Shown here: positions 33,017 to 43,900 of the stretch, piece after piece
Numbering within the stretch: position 1 is the first letter of the stretch
Layout of the letters: each line of letters opens with the position of its first letter
NCBI GenBank assembly: GCA_014529385.2
Contig: CM043943.1
Coordinates: 155,529,092-155,593,091, forward strand
Source of the DNA: Adiantum capillus-veneris
Lineage: Eukaryota > Streptophyta > Polypodiopsida > Polypodiales > Pteridaceae
Reading direction: 5' to 3'
Length of the DNA: 64,000 bases
Position numbers and translations under genes: made by a program
Notes under the pieces: generated by a model
Seen by the model: the letters and a program-made list of their open reading frames with translations, nothing else
Databases searched by the model: none
What the model was told of the DNA's origin: nothing

Positions 33017-34681
33017 ATGGCAGAGACAGGTGATCGCTCAGATTATGATCTCTCCGAAATGCGCATGTTTGATGGGTTAGACTTTGCAGCATGGAGAGAG
33101 TGTATGCTTGACGCATTGACACGGCGAGGGTTGCATGGACCATTGAGTGGTGATGCAGGTAGACCTTCATGCTTGTCTGACGATCAGTGGCAGGAGCTAG
33201 AGGAGATGGCACTATCTACACTCTCTTTGCACCTTGCGGAATCTGTATATGCTCTTGTTATGTATGAGACTACTTCGAGAGCACTTTGACGCAGATTACA
33301 TGATATGTATGATAGATCTGAGTCATCAAGGACTCGTGTGAGACATGTACATTCACGAGTACGCCGACAGGTGATATGTTGGTATTGTGGTCATTCTAGA
33401 CACGTTAGACGGCGCTGTTTTCGTCGTATGCGACATCGTAGGAGACATGGCAGTCTCGGAGATGTATGTAGTGATGCCATGGACTTAGTTGCTTTGACAG
33501 TTGAGGCACATGTAGTGTCGGAGTATACTAGTGACGGGGATGTCACTTTTACCTCGAGTTATGCACGAGATGCTATACATGTGGATAGTGCACTCCCTTC
33601 GCAGTGGTTGCTAGACGCAGATGCTATGTTTCATGTCACGCGGCATCGTGCATGGTTTTGTAGCTATTCTAGCGGGATGCTTGGCAGTGTACGTTTGACC
33701 GATGGATCGATGCATGCGATAGCAGGTGCAGGCGATGTGAGACTGTCATTACTGAGTGGTGCATCTTACTTGTTACGACATGTGCGCTATGTACCAGATT
33801 TGACAGTGAGTTTGATCTCGATTGGTCATCTTAGAGATTGTGGATGTCAGATTTCGCTACGAGAGCGAGATTTTGTGATGCATTTGGGTTCGCTAGTGAT
33901 TGCGAGAGGTGCCAGGAGTGGTACACGTTACCCATTGCATGTGGATCACGGGAGAGACGGTGTTGTCTCTGTGATCATGCAGCCAGGTAGAGAGCGAGAG
34001 AGCAGGCGAGTCTCTTTTGCTTGTGGGTTGCAGGATGCTTTGCATGGAGTGCAGAGCAGCGACCTTGTTGTGCAGGTTGCGTCTACGGATGCACAGGTAG
34101 AGCAGGACAGCTCTAGTGAGTCACAACAGGATGAGTCATCAGAGGTGATGACAGAGATGACTCACATGGATGCTGAGATGTCGGATATTGTGGAGTCATT
34201 TCTTGATATGCTTATGCCAGAGCTTGATGCTGATTCAGGACAGATGGATACTCTTGGTACACATGTGATATGTGGTGGGCACGAGGAGTCACTCCAAAGC
34301 TCGGAGTCAGAGTGCCATGGTCTCTATGATAGGGGACAGGATTGCCATGAGTTGAGTTCTGAGTTGGAGGTGGCAGAGGTTGCCAGGGTTGCATCAACGT
34401 TCGGTGTCCTCATGTACGAGATGCTGATCTCAAGGCCCGACATAGCAGCTGCAGTGGGATCATTCGCAGCAGGGTTGATTAGTTGTTCGATGACTGATCT
34501 CGGCATAGAGCATAGGGGAGGTTTGCAGGTATTGGACCGATACTTGCACGAGTGCATGAGCTCTTGTAGACTATTTGCAGAACTTGGAGCTAGCTATGTG
34601 TGGCTTCCGCAGCAGCGAGATGTTTGTCTATCAGTAGAGCCGGATGCACTAGCTCATCGAGAGTCAGTGGGCATAGGTTGA
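33017..34681 (+). CDS. Copia Gag-protease joined to an RT tail (one stop)
   Basis: One frame runs from ATG at 33017 to the stop at 34681 (555 codons), broken only by a TGA at 33287-33289; the second part (33305-34681) is open for 458 codons. The first part resembles copia Gag (FDGLDFAAWRECM). The zinc knuckle CWYCGHSRHVRRRC (CX2CX4HX4C) lies near 33380. The protease region reads WLLDADAMFHVTRHR, where D-S/T-G-A is expected, and ends VPDLTVSLISIGHLRDCG. Integrase and the RT catalytic core are missing. After an acidic Ser/Glu-rich linker the frame enters ASTFGVLMYEMLISRPDIAAAVGSF, the copia segment after the RT core (SLMYAM...RPDIA). The deleted pieces left the frame open, so a chimeric protein may have been kept. 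It probably relies on other elements for enzymes. Confidence 0.8.
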
Positions 34682-34756
34682 GAGAATATCTCACCTTCTA
34701 TTAGTTGTACACTAGTAGCTCTTGCTTAAAGGCACATTGGCCTTTAAGTGGGAGGT

Positions 34757-34947
34757 TGTTGGGGTTAAGGCCTATGTGCCTTGACTGATCGCCCAGATCA
34801 TGGGCGCCCGCCCACTGTTACCCTATACTTATAGTGAGTATACTATATAGGGGGAGCTGCCACTTCACAGTCTCCCCACCCACATTGTGTGTGTGTCTCC
34901 TTCTCTCTCGCTCACTCTCCGTCTGTGGTGCTCCTCGATCCCCTTCT
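34757..34947 (+). repeat. 3' LTR (191 bp) of the copia derivative
   Basis: Same length as the 5' LTR and about 97% identical by eye. Its last base is T where the 5' copy has A. Confidence 0.9.
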
Positions 34948-36000
34948 CTTTGCCTCTAATTTTTTGATGCACATATGCTCCAAATTAGCTGAAGGCTGCT
35001 TAATTCCATCAATTACTGCCATTCCACCAAAGCAATATGGTCAAATGAGGTGTTGATGAATGCTCTGGGGAGTTTGAAACTACATCACTGCCTTCTTGCT
35101 TGCCTAACTGTCTTCTGCTTTGTTATGATCTAATGTGACACATACAATTGCAGAATGCTGATGGAAATCTAGCTGTGAGGAAGTCTCATGAAGCCTTGCA
35201 ATAGCCCCTTGTGAAATCCTAGACAAGAACTGAGAAAACGTGGTACTTCCCTTGCTCTCCTTCTTTGCCTCGACTCCTCCCCCTCTTTGCCTCAGCATAG
35301 GACAAAAGCATATTGCTACGCATAAAAAAATAAGTACATCAAAGCCAGGATGCCCTACCAAAAAAAAAACTTGAAGTTACAAATCCACTGCACCAGAGTC
35401 AAGAATTAGATGAAAACAAAATGCGCAAGGAAGTTGCATGCTAGTGCAACATCATGTGATTGCAAGATACTTTCACCTTGTACTTCTTTAACAGACACAG
35501 TAAATTGAATACATCAACATACCTTGAGTAGCATGTACATGTGAAGCTGGTAGCCAACCTGATAGAAACACAAGAAGACATAACTGAAGCAAATGTTCTC
35601 CACTAAGTAGAAGAATGATCAACAGTGACGGCGAGATCGTGCAATTTTGATCCGTCATTGAACACCCGAACACCAATGAAGACCAACTAAGATTAGGCAT
35701 TTGCACTGCAAGCTTCCCAGCACCAGCATCTTACCACTCAAAACCTATGACACTTGTACGAACCTCTCCTACCGTAGCTACAACAAGCCCGATGAAGATA
35801 TTTCTAAGTGAAGAAGCACGTGTGCGTGTATAGAATATGTAGAACCAAACAAGCTCTTTGCTTCAACCAGTAGAAGAACAACAAAACTGACATAACAGAA
35901 GCCCTAAAATGAAAAACAAAGCTTTAAGGAAAAGAGACGTGACCCATCTCATCTAGTCTCAGAGCACGAGGGAATAGCTTCCACCAAAACCACCATGATG
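34948..36000. other. Unassigned stretch right of the copia derivative
   Basis: No recognised gene. With the insertion removed, the minus strand of 34948-35060 and 30830-30944 reads as one open frame of about 70 codons (…MAVIDGIKQPSANLEHMCIK…), possibly a disrupted exon. Weak evidence. Confidence 0.25.
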
Positions 36001-36009
36001 AGGGGAAAA

Positions 36010-36145
36010 AACATCAATACATCGGTGTGCACTCTGCTTCGGGGAAGTCTTGGAAGAACTCACCACATTTGTCGCAAGTGTAGCAAGCATTTCCACCTCC
36101 ACCTCTGCCTCCACCACCATCGGCTGAGCTATAACCTCCACCACC
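36010..36145 (-). pseudogene. Fragment of a glycine-rich zinc-knuckle protein gene
   Basis: The minus strand reads GGGGGYSSADGGGGRGGGG then NACYTCDKCGEFFQDFPEAE. Gly-rich spacers plus this segment resemble plant cold-shock/glycine-rich RNA-binding proteins with CCHC knuckles, but the CX2CX4HX4C pattern is broken. It adjoins a (CT)n tract (36149-36179). Confidence 0.45.

Positions 36146-36148
<3 letters not shown>

Positions 36149-36179
<31 letters not shown>
36149..36179. repeat. (CT)n microsatellite
   Basis: About 31 bp of perfect CT repeat. Confidence 0.95.
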
Positions 36180-36182
<3 letters not shown>

Positions 36183-36685
36183 GAGGTGGGCAAAATGAGC
36201 AATAAGTGTCATGCACGCCAACTTGCCTGTGCAATCCCTTGTTGGTCTCGATGTTCCTAATCTACCTGTCTCGATTTGCATGTGTTTGCCTCGCCAAAAA
36301 CCTGGTTTTATTTGCAACACAAAATATGCGAGGGAAAGAGTCTAAAAGATTTGTGCAATGAGTTTTGAACTCAAGACTTGCTTTTAAGAGCCCCATCCCA
36401 CCCGAGGGTTGGGTAGGTACGGCTTGTGATGTCCCTAAGTAATTCATCTACTCACACTCGCAAATAATTTTTGGAAAAGCATAATACAAGTTACCGACTA
36501 CAGCCATTTTACCAATTTTCCTCAATTTTGGCATTCTTTTTGCCACCCACCTTCTAACGTAGAGGGAGGGAGCTCTGACCAAGATAGTTATCCACATTTG
36601 TGCATTGCAGAGAGAGAGCAAGAGAGCTCTATGTGAATTCTTGTAGTGTAACCACTGAGAGCTCTATACAGTCCTTCATCGTTTT

Positions 36686-36794
<109 letters not shown>

Positions 36795-36889
36795 GGGCAC
36801 ATGTCGCCATGGAAAATACTAGTAGGGAGAAAAATGCATTGCTTGCCATCATCCCAACTATCATAATCGCGATAGAGCAAGCCAAAAAT

Positions 36890-37118
36890 TTGTGAGACAA
36901 AGCTCTTGCCTTCGATGGAAACTGAAGGTAACGATTCCATCGAGCTCATCTACAAGCATGTTGCATCTTGCACAACATGCTGATGGATCTAACGATGGAG
37001 CAAGAGGTCGAGGTGTGTCAATGACCCACTTCTTGACAATACAGCCTTTAGAGACATGTTTGAGAGGTGCTTCAAGAGGCGGCAAAGAAGCAACCATATT
37101 AGATTTCTTATGAAGTGT
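36890..37118 (-). pseudogene. Ty1/copia integrase N-terminal fragment
   Basis: The minus strand reads SNMVASLPPLEAPLKHVSKGC, almost the same as DMVASLPPLEA in the copia element at 62645-62680. After it, DPSACCARCNMLV may correspond to the following KDGSARATCKLQLV. It is a short isolated relic of a related copia element. Confidence 0.6.
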
Positions 37119-38214
37119 TGTCTTTCTCCTACTTCTTGGTTAGAGTCAGCCAAGAGAGACGATGTGACATGCCCTAAGGTTCTCACTGCTCAGCACTCAC
37201 ACTCACAAAGGAATATTTGAAGATGCGGGATAAGAAAATATGACAGAGCTTGTGTCACGTGTGCCACAAATGTTGAGAGAGAGGAAGAGAGAGGAATAGA
37301 GAGTGAGAGGGGACTCTCAGACAACGCTCACAAGTGACAGGCTCACAAGGCAAATTGCAAAGAGGCGGGATGATACAAAGGGGCGGGAGCCTTGCCAACC
37401 AAAAATAATGTTTATTAGATTTGAACGTTAGCTAAGCCTAATAGCAACAGTAAAACCTTTAAACTTTACATGAACCTAATTAAGGCATCCTGATTCCCCA
37501 TTCCCACTATCCTTAGCCCTATTCCTCACTCCAAGAACATAGTGCACTTTAAAATTTAAAAAAAAACTATATAACTTTTTTATTTTCCCTTACATTTATC
37601 TTATCCCTGTATAGTCAAAAGGTAGTTTACCTCCTCTTCCTTTGCACACACCTAAAAAACCTAATAGGTTCTTTTTTTTCTAAGTTTCCAGAACCCACAT
37701 AATTAATTTCAAGAGGTAAATTTCAAAATGTGTAGGTGGGAATACACTAAACCTAAGTTTGTTTCTAGCACTAGCATGTGGTCTTCAGTTTCGGTTCAAG
37801 ATAGTCTAAAAGATATAGGCTAGATTTTCAAGCATCTAGAACATGATAAAACAAAGAAAAATATAGGGAATAGTATATGTGCCCCCCCCCCCAATAAATA
37901 TGATACCCCCTCCCTTATTTTTAAGCTTGGGAGATAAATTATTGGGGGCCTACCCCTAACTTATACGCTTATGTAACTTGTAAAACCCCCCCCTCCCCTG
38001 CACTTACGTGGTGCGGTAAGTTTTCCATGGTGAATCCATCGAAAATTGGACCAAGAGCAAGATAGAAGTCATCTCCTCGAACCATGAATTTTCACAATAA
38101 GAAATACAATATTAAGTCATCAGTTACATATTGTGCCATACAAATTTGTATGCACATTATGAAATCCAAATAAAATAAATCAATCAAAATTATCTTCCCA
38201 ATTGACATTATCTT
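37119..38214. other. AT-rich stretch without recognised genes
   Basis: Short ORFs only. C-runs lie near 37880-37895 and 37985-38000. Confidence 0.4.
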
Positions 38215-39018
38215 CTATGTTGTTCGCCGATAGTTGAATACATGTAGCATATCCTCACTAGTTAGCTTTCTCTGATGGATAAACATATTGTGGTTCAAAT
38301 CAAAGCCGAAAGAGCGAAGGAAGATGTAATAAATATGCTTGCATGCCATGTATGGTTTGCTTTGCACCACTTGTTTGGCAAAATCTCCACATGTACACAT
38401 CGGGCTACTGGCAACATGAACTTCATACTTCTCTCCCTGGACTTGGGAAGAAGATGTCTCCACCATGAATTTTTCATGCATGTGTGCCTTCACTACAGTG
38501 TGCTGAACAATTTGTGCCTCCATGGTTGCGGCCGATTCAATTCTTTTTGAGGCTTGAATTGACACTTTGGTTTGATAATGTACGTTGATTATTTCCTTTG
38601 CCGCAATTTTCTTGAATGTGAAGCTTCCCGTCTCCAATTCCAGTAGCTCTAAAGCATTCAAGTTTGTTCCCCTCTCCACTGGCCAAGTGTTGGGGACTCT
38701 TGCAGGGCATTGGGTGATCGTGCTACAAATCCTCTATGCGTGATCCACATTATTATTGCAGAACCATATGAATTGTGCCTTTGTATTGGTCCCTTCACCA
38801 ATGCCATCTCCTCTCTCCCAAGTGTGAATCCCCCAGAAGGATGGTGCAATTGAACCCGCACCCGTATTCTTTATATTTTTTTTGCATTTGCCAAATCTAG
38901 AACCTAACCACCCCTGGCATTGTACCCTACTCCCCTTCGCAATACGACGGATTGCCCACATTGTTTTGTGAGTAATTGTCTCCTCAACCATCATCCCACC
39001 TTTTTGTTCTTCGACCAT
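38215..39018 (-). pseudogene. SWIM zinc-finger protein gene (one in-frame stop)
   Basis: A single minus-strand frame runs from ATG 39018 to the stop at 38215, about 268 codons, broken only by TAG at 38734-38736. Near the C-terminus, VHVASSPMCTCGDFAKQ then MACKHIYYIFLRSF gives CXC-Xn-CXH, the SWIM zinc-binding pattern. The N-terminal half contains WLGSRFGKCKK and FWGIHTWERGDG and may be another domain. SWIM proteins bind DNA or proteins and occur in plant regulators and MULE-type transposases. No MULE transposase core is seen, so the family is open. Sequence further upstream (39080-39480) also has coding-like pieces. Confidence 0.55.
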
Positions 39019-39680
39019 GTTATTTGGTCTAATGGATGTTTTTTGTGGTCCCCCATGACTTTGTGGGATCTTTGCTAATTAGCTCCTCCCCGTTTTCTTG
39101 AACCATTGTCCCCATTACCATTTGCTTTTCCAGATTCAATTGCAAATGCCTAGGTCCAGGACTGGTGTTTCAGACACCGAAAAAACAGGTCCAGTTGAAT
39201 TCACTAAGCACATAGTACACAGTGCAGGGACACTCTCGCAACAGAACTGGACTATTACCACAATGGAAGCAATCGAGGGTTCCATTTTCGGAGCTCAACA
39301 TAGCAACCAATATGCTATTGATGTTAGAAACTTTCCTATCCAAGAAGTCTCATTTGGTTGCCCGTCCATTGCATTGATTGAACATGAACTATTTTTGCAG
39401 ATGAGGTGTCCGCCACATTTACTTCAGACTTTTGATCAATGTTAGATACCTCATTCTAGAATGAGCAGACTTTACCTAGCAATGACCATCATACTTTTGT
39501 TCCATTCCTAACAATTTTTTGGACACCGTCTGGCAAGACCTCCAGCTCATAGACACAATCTGAATTATACACTTGCGGAACTTCATCAACGCGCTTCTTA
39601 ATTGAACATCTAGAAATCATCCGACTCAACTTGGGATACTTGTGGCTATTGAAAGCAATGTACTCCAGCGTACTCTGAGA

Positions 39681-40135
39681 ACTACAATTATTGAGGCGTA
39701 AAGCTGTGCTTAGACTTTTTAATTTACAAAAGGGAAAATTACTAAAATACCCCTCATGTGAGGAAATTCCCAAAATATCGATCAAATTTCACAACTTCCC
39801 AAAATACCTTTGTAACATTGTTTGACCAAAAGGTCAATCCTTGCGCTACAATTATTGACGCTGAAAGACGTGCTTAAACTTTTTAATAAACAGAAGGGAA
39901 AATAACTAAAATACCCCTTATGTGAGGAAATTCCCAAAATACTGCTCAAATTTCATAAATTCCCAAAATACCCTTGTAACTACTTTGGTTGGATTGTTTA
40001 AGTTTTTTTTAATATTTATTCCTTTAACTTGTGAGCATTAGATTTAAGGGAAAATTAGAAAAATACCCCTCAAATTAGTGGAAATTCCCAAAATATCCCT
40101 CAAATTTCAAAAATTCTTGAAATACCCCCAATATT
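39681..40135. repeat. Tandem repeat with a unit of about 165 bp
   Basis: CTACAATTATTGA...AAGGGAAAAT-ACTAAAATACCCC...GAAATTCCCAAAATA occurs at about 39681 and 39845, with a shorter third copy from about 40045. The minus-strand ORF at 39489-39785 overlaps it and is not supported as a gene. Confidence 0.75.
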
Positions 40136-40198
40136 TTGTCGTAAATTTCACCAAAAATAAAAAAATTGTAGCTTTTCATAAGAAGATTGATTGTCTAT

Positions 40199-41969
40199 TG
40201 TAATGGAAACGGCCTATGAACTTTGAGAGTAGCGGAATTAGGAAATTAGGTGAAGCACTTTTAAGAGATTTTTTTGTTAGCATAGCGGTTGAACTTAATT
40301 GATGGTAGCAACATAAACATGGTACTTAGTTAACTTGGAATGAACAATACTTTTGCAAGAGAGAGAGTTTAGAGAACATGACAATAATTGAGGACCGGAT
40401 TCATATGGAGCCGGTCCCCCCTCCAATAGGCATTTGTATTATAGTTTCTCCATTAAGAGAGACTTGGTACAATACAATGTTTGTGTTCTTATGACCTGAG
40501 TGAAGCAATGAAGATGGAAAGCTTCATGCATCACAAGCATAACATAAACTTGTAGAAAGCATTAACTATCCCAAGCCTTAGTCCCAAGGCCTCAAAACGC
40601 CTTCGAAGGTGGAGAGAGCTAGCAGGGAATGAGGATAGGGAAGAGGAAGAATAAACATTCCATAAGAGAAAGAAATAGTTCCTCACTTATCATTACTCTT
40701 CTTGCTAGCATACATAATAGCATAGTAATGAAGATGGAGAAAATGGCAAGCTTAAGCATTGAAGCATGACTCTCGGTTGGATTTGCATTCCATAGCCAAG
40801 AGTGTTGGTGTAGGCTTTCACTCTCACAAGCTTGGAGAAGGAGGTTGTGTTCCTCAACTTTCACCAAGTGAGAATTGACTTTCCAAATGAGTGTGTGTGG
40901 AGTATATCCCCCTAGCACCCCCCTTTCTTGCTTTGGGCGAAAATTCTACTTGCTACAAGCTCATTGGACCCCTCTCCCCTTAGCCAATCACATCTAGCAT
41001 GCATTCAAGCATATGGGTAGTCTTTTGACAAGTGTCCTCCTTACCCCTTAGAGAGAGAGAGCTTGAAAATATCTAGATATTCATTAGATGGAAGTAGAAT
41101 CTCATTGGACCCCTCTTTAGCCCAACCAATAGCATTCAAGCACACCATGTGGTTAAGCTTAGTGAGAGTCTGACATGTGTCCCATGTGCTCTTTTAGAAT
41201 TCCCCTAACTTTGAGATTTTTATGCATAGGAAGTTTCTCAAACAACTTCCTCATTAAGTGAGTAGGTTCTCTTTTTGACTCAAGCATCTTACCCCCCATG
41301 TATAGGAAGCTTCTCAAGCAACTTCCTCATTAAATGTGACAAGTACCTTAGTCATCAAGCATGACAACCACCTTAGGTGGGGTTCCCACCTCAAGCACAA
41401 CCTTAGCTTGCTTTAGTTTAGGTCGGGTTCCCACATCAAGCACATCCCTAGCTTGCTTATGTTTAGGTCGAGTTCCCACCTCAAGCACAACCCTAGCTTG
41501 CTTAAGTTTCCCGCCTCAAGAACAGCCCTAGCTTGCTTAAGGTTCCCACCTCAAGCACATCCCTAGCTTGCTTAAGGTTCCCACCTCAAGCACATCCCTA
41601 GCTTGCTTAAATTTAGGTTGGGTTCCCACCTCAAGCTCAGCCCTAACTTGCTTAAGGTCAAAGGACTTTTAACACTAACCATTGGAGGTCTTTAATGAAG
41701 CTAACCCTAAGGTCTTTTAAGCTTCATTAGTTGCACATTGCTCTTTGATAGACTACCTCCTTTTGGATCCCTATTGAGATGTAACCATCTATCCTCTTGG
41801 TCCCTTGCTGAGGTAAGTCTAGGAGCACTTATTGCACATTGCTCTTTAATAGACCATCTCCTTTGGACCCCTATTGAGATGCAACCATCTCTCCTTTTGG
41901 TCCCATGTTGAGACATGTCTAGAAGCACATGTCTCTATTCTAACTCTTGTTGCCGTTTATTCTCCCACA
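40199..41969 (-). repeat. 3' LTR of gypsy element 2 (about 1.77 kb)
   Basis: Plus strand TGTAATGG...CTCCCACA. Relative to the right LTR it carries about 120 extra bases at about 41010-41130. It contains an internal array of TTCCCACCTCAAGCACA...GCTTGCTTAAG units of about 30-45 bp (41370-41660). Confidence 0.85.
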
Positions 41970-42139
41970 TTAAATGATGATCTTCCCTCTTTAACCTCGA
42001 AAGGTGCTTTCCCCATAGAAGTGTGTACAATGTCATTGTACACATACTCTATAAGAGGTAGGTACTTCTATCATTGAGAACATTGATCTACTTCCATGAC
42101 ATAGGCTTTTAGTAGATTCAAGGATCATTAGATTAGTTA

Positions 42140-43000
42140 TTTCACTTTGGTCATCCGTTTGTGGATGATAGGCCAAAAGAGAAATTTAATCTACTTCTTA
42201 GATTCCAAAAGAGACCCTTCTAAAAAATTATTGGTCATTCAAAGATCTTTGTCCGACACTATAGATGTTGGAAATCCATGATTCTTGAAAATTTGAGATC
42301 TGAAGAGGGTTGCCATTTGATGTGCCTTAATAGTCTTTTTGACAAGCATAGAGTGTGTTTTCTTGTTAAGTCTGTCACAACTGAAACGATCCAAGTTTCT
42401 TCCCTCGATCAATTTTCAACTTTTGGTATACCACGCATTTTGAAACATACTCTTGTATGTTTACTTTTCATGGTAGACCAACAAAAATACATTTCTACTC
42501 CTTGAAAAGTAGACTATGGAATCCCTCTTTGCCCCGAATAAGGAGAAGTATGGGATTCATACATGACTTTCGTACTATATGGGTGATTAACACATAGCTT
42601 ATTGCCGTTTGGAAGATAACCATCCTTCAAGGTGAATGGTTCTTGTTTCTTTCCTATTGCAAAGGCTATAATTACATACTTAAAGTCTTGGTCAGTAGCA
42701 TACTCATCCATCATAAAAGATAGATCATTGTGAGTTGCTATAGACACCACATTTACCCTTGTTCGTTGTGAAAGTGCATCGATCACTTGATTAGGCTTGC
42801 CAACAATGTGAGCAATATGAAATTTAAATTGCAAAAGAAAAATTTCCCACCTCATTTGTTTGAAATGGATGAATGGACTCCATTCATCCATTCGTAGGAT
42901 GAATGGAGTCCCCAAGAGATAGTGTTTCCACGTGTTTAGGGCATATAGAATAGCTAATAGCTTTTTTTGTATTTGCCTACTCACTTATTGAAGTTGAGTC
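42140..43000 (-). pseudogene. Gypsy element 2 RNase H and integrase remnants
   Basis: The minus strand shows KKLLAILYALNTWKHYLLG and HIAHIVGKPNQVIDALSQR (RNase H and its end, 42514-42984), then SPYSGQRGIP from the integrase zinc-binding region. A heavily broken catalytic-core remnant follows to about 42140. Most of the integrase is missing or unreadable. Confidence 0.75.
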
Positions 43001-43900
43001 TTTGACTCTCATATGCTATGGCATGCTCTTCTTTTAAAAAAAAAGCTCCAAGGCAATCACCACAAGCATAAGATTGGACCTCAAATGGCTTTGAGAGATC
43101 TAGTAGTGTGAACACACGTTGAGAGATAAACTTCTCAAAAGCTTCTTGCACTTTTGCAGTCCATGAATACTTAACGTTCTTTTTTTTGTTAAGTCATGTA
43201 ATGGGCTTACATACCTACAAAGCTTCGTACCTCTTGTAGATTCCTTGGATTAGGCCATCTTTTTATTACCTCTAACTTTGTTGCATCCATACGGGTGCCA
43301 TGTTTAGAGATAATGTGACCTAAGTATTGAATCTCTTGTAGAAAAAAATCACTTTTCTTTTGATTAATGAAAAGCTTATTCTCTCTCACAACTTGAAAGG
43401 TTACCTGGAGGTGTTGCTTGTACTCTTAAAGAGAATTTGGATGGTCTGAAGATTTTTGTTCATCCTGAGTTTGAATGCATCTGGAGCATTTGTCAGGCCA
43501 AAACTTGTAAATTATGAAATAGATTTTCTACCCGTGGCACAGGAAATCTATTTTTGATAGTGATCTTATTTAGTGCTCTATAGTCGACACACATGTGATA
43601 TGTGTTGTCTTTCTTTTGCACTAAAAGCAATGGTGAACGAAATGGAGATGAGCTAGACCTCACCATTCCCCCCCTTTTTTTTTATTAACGAATTCATGCA
43701 CTTGCCTCATGATCTCCTCTTGTTGAGCTTGTGAAACTCGATAAGTAGGCTTGTTAGGCGGTGAGCTTCTTGGTAGGAGCTCAATTGCATGGTCATCATC
43801 CCTCATTTTAGAGGTAGCTCAGTAGGAATGTCATCAAAGAAAACATATTGGAATCCATTTAGGAAATTAGATAACTCTAATTCCTCTTGATTCCCTTTAT
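43001..43900 (-). pseudogene. Gypsy element 2 reverse transcriptase with internal loss
   Basis: The conserved [17 protein letters not shown] is readable near 43560-43610 on the minus strand, and FLQEIQYLGHIISKHG...RSFVGM at 43207-43389. Between them the palm motifs, including the Y/F-x-D-D box, are gone or unreadable. Stops and frameshifts are frequent. Confidence 0.75.

Larger units (their letters stand above)
30945..34947 (+). mobile_element. Ty1/copia-derived non-autonomous element, 4.0 kb, complete
   Basis: LTRs of 191 bp at both ends, a perfect CTTTG target duplication (30940-30944 and 34948-34952), primer site TGGTATCAGAGC (31138-31149) and a purine tract (GTGGGAGG) before the 3' LTR. 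A 1.9-kb leader precedes one coding region (33017-34681). Integrase and most of the reverse transcriptase are absent. LTRs differ at about six of 191 positions. Confidence 0.92.
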
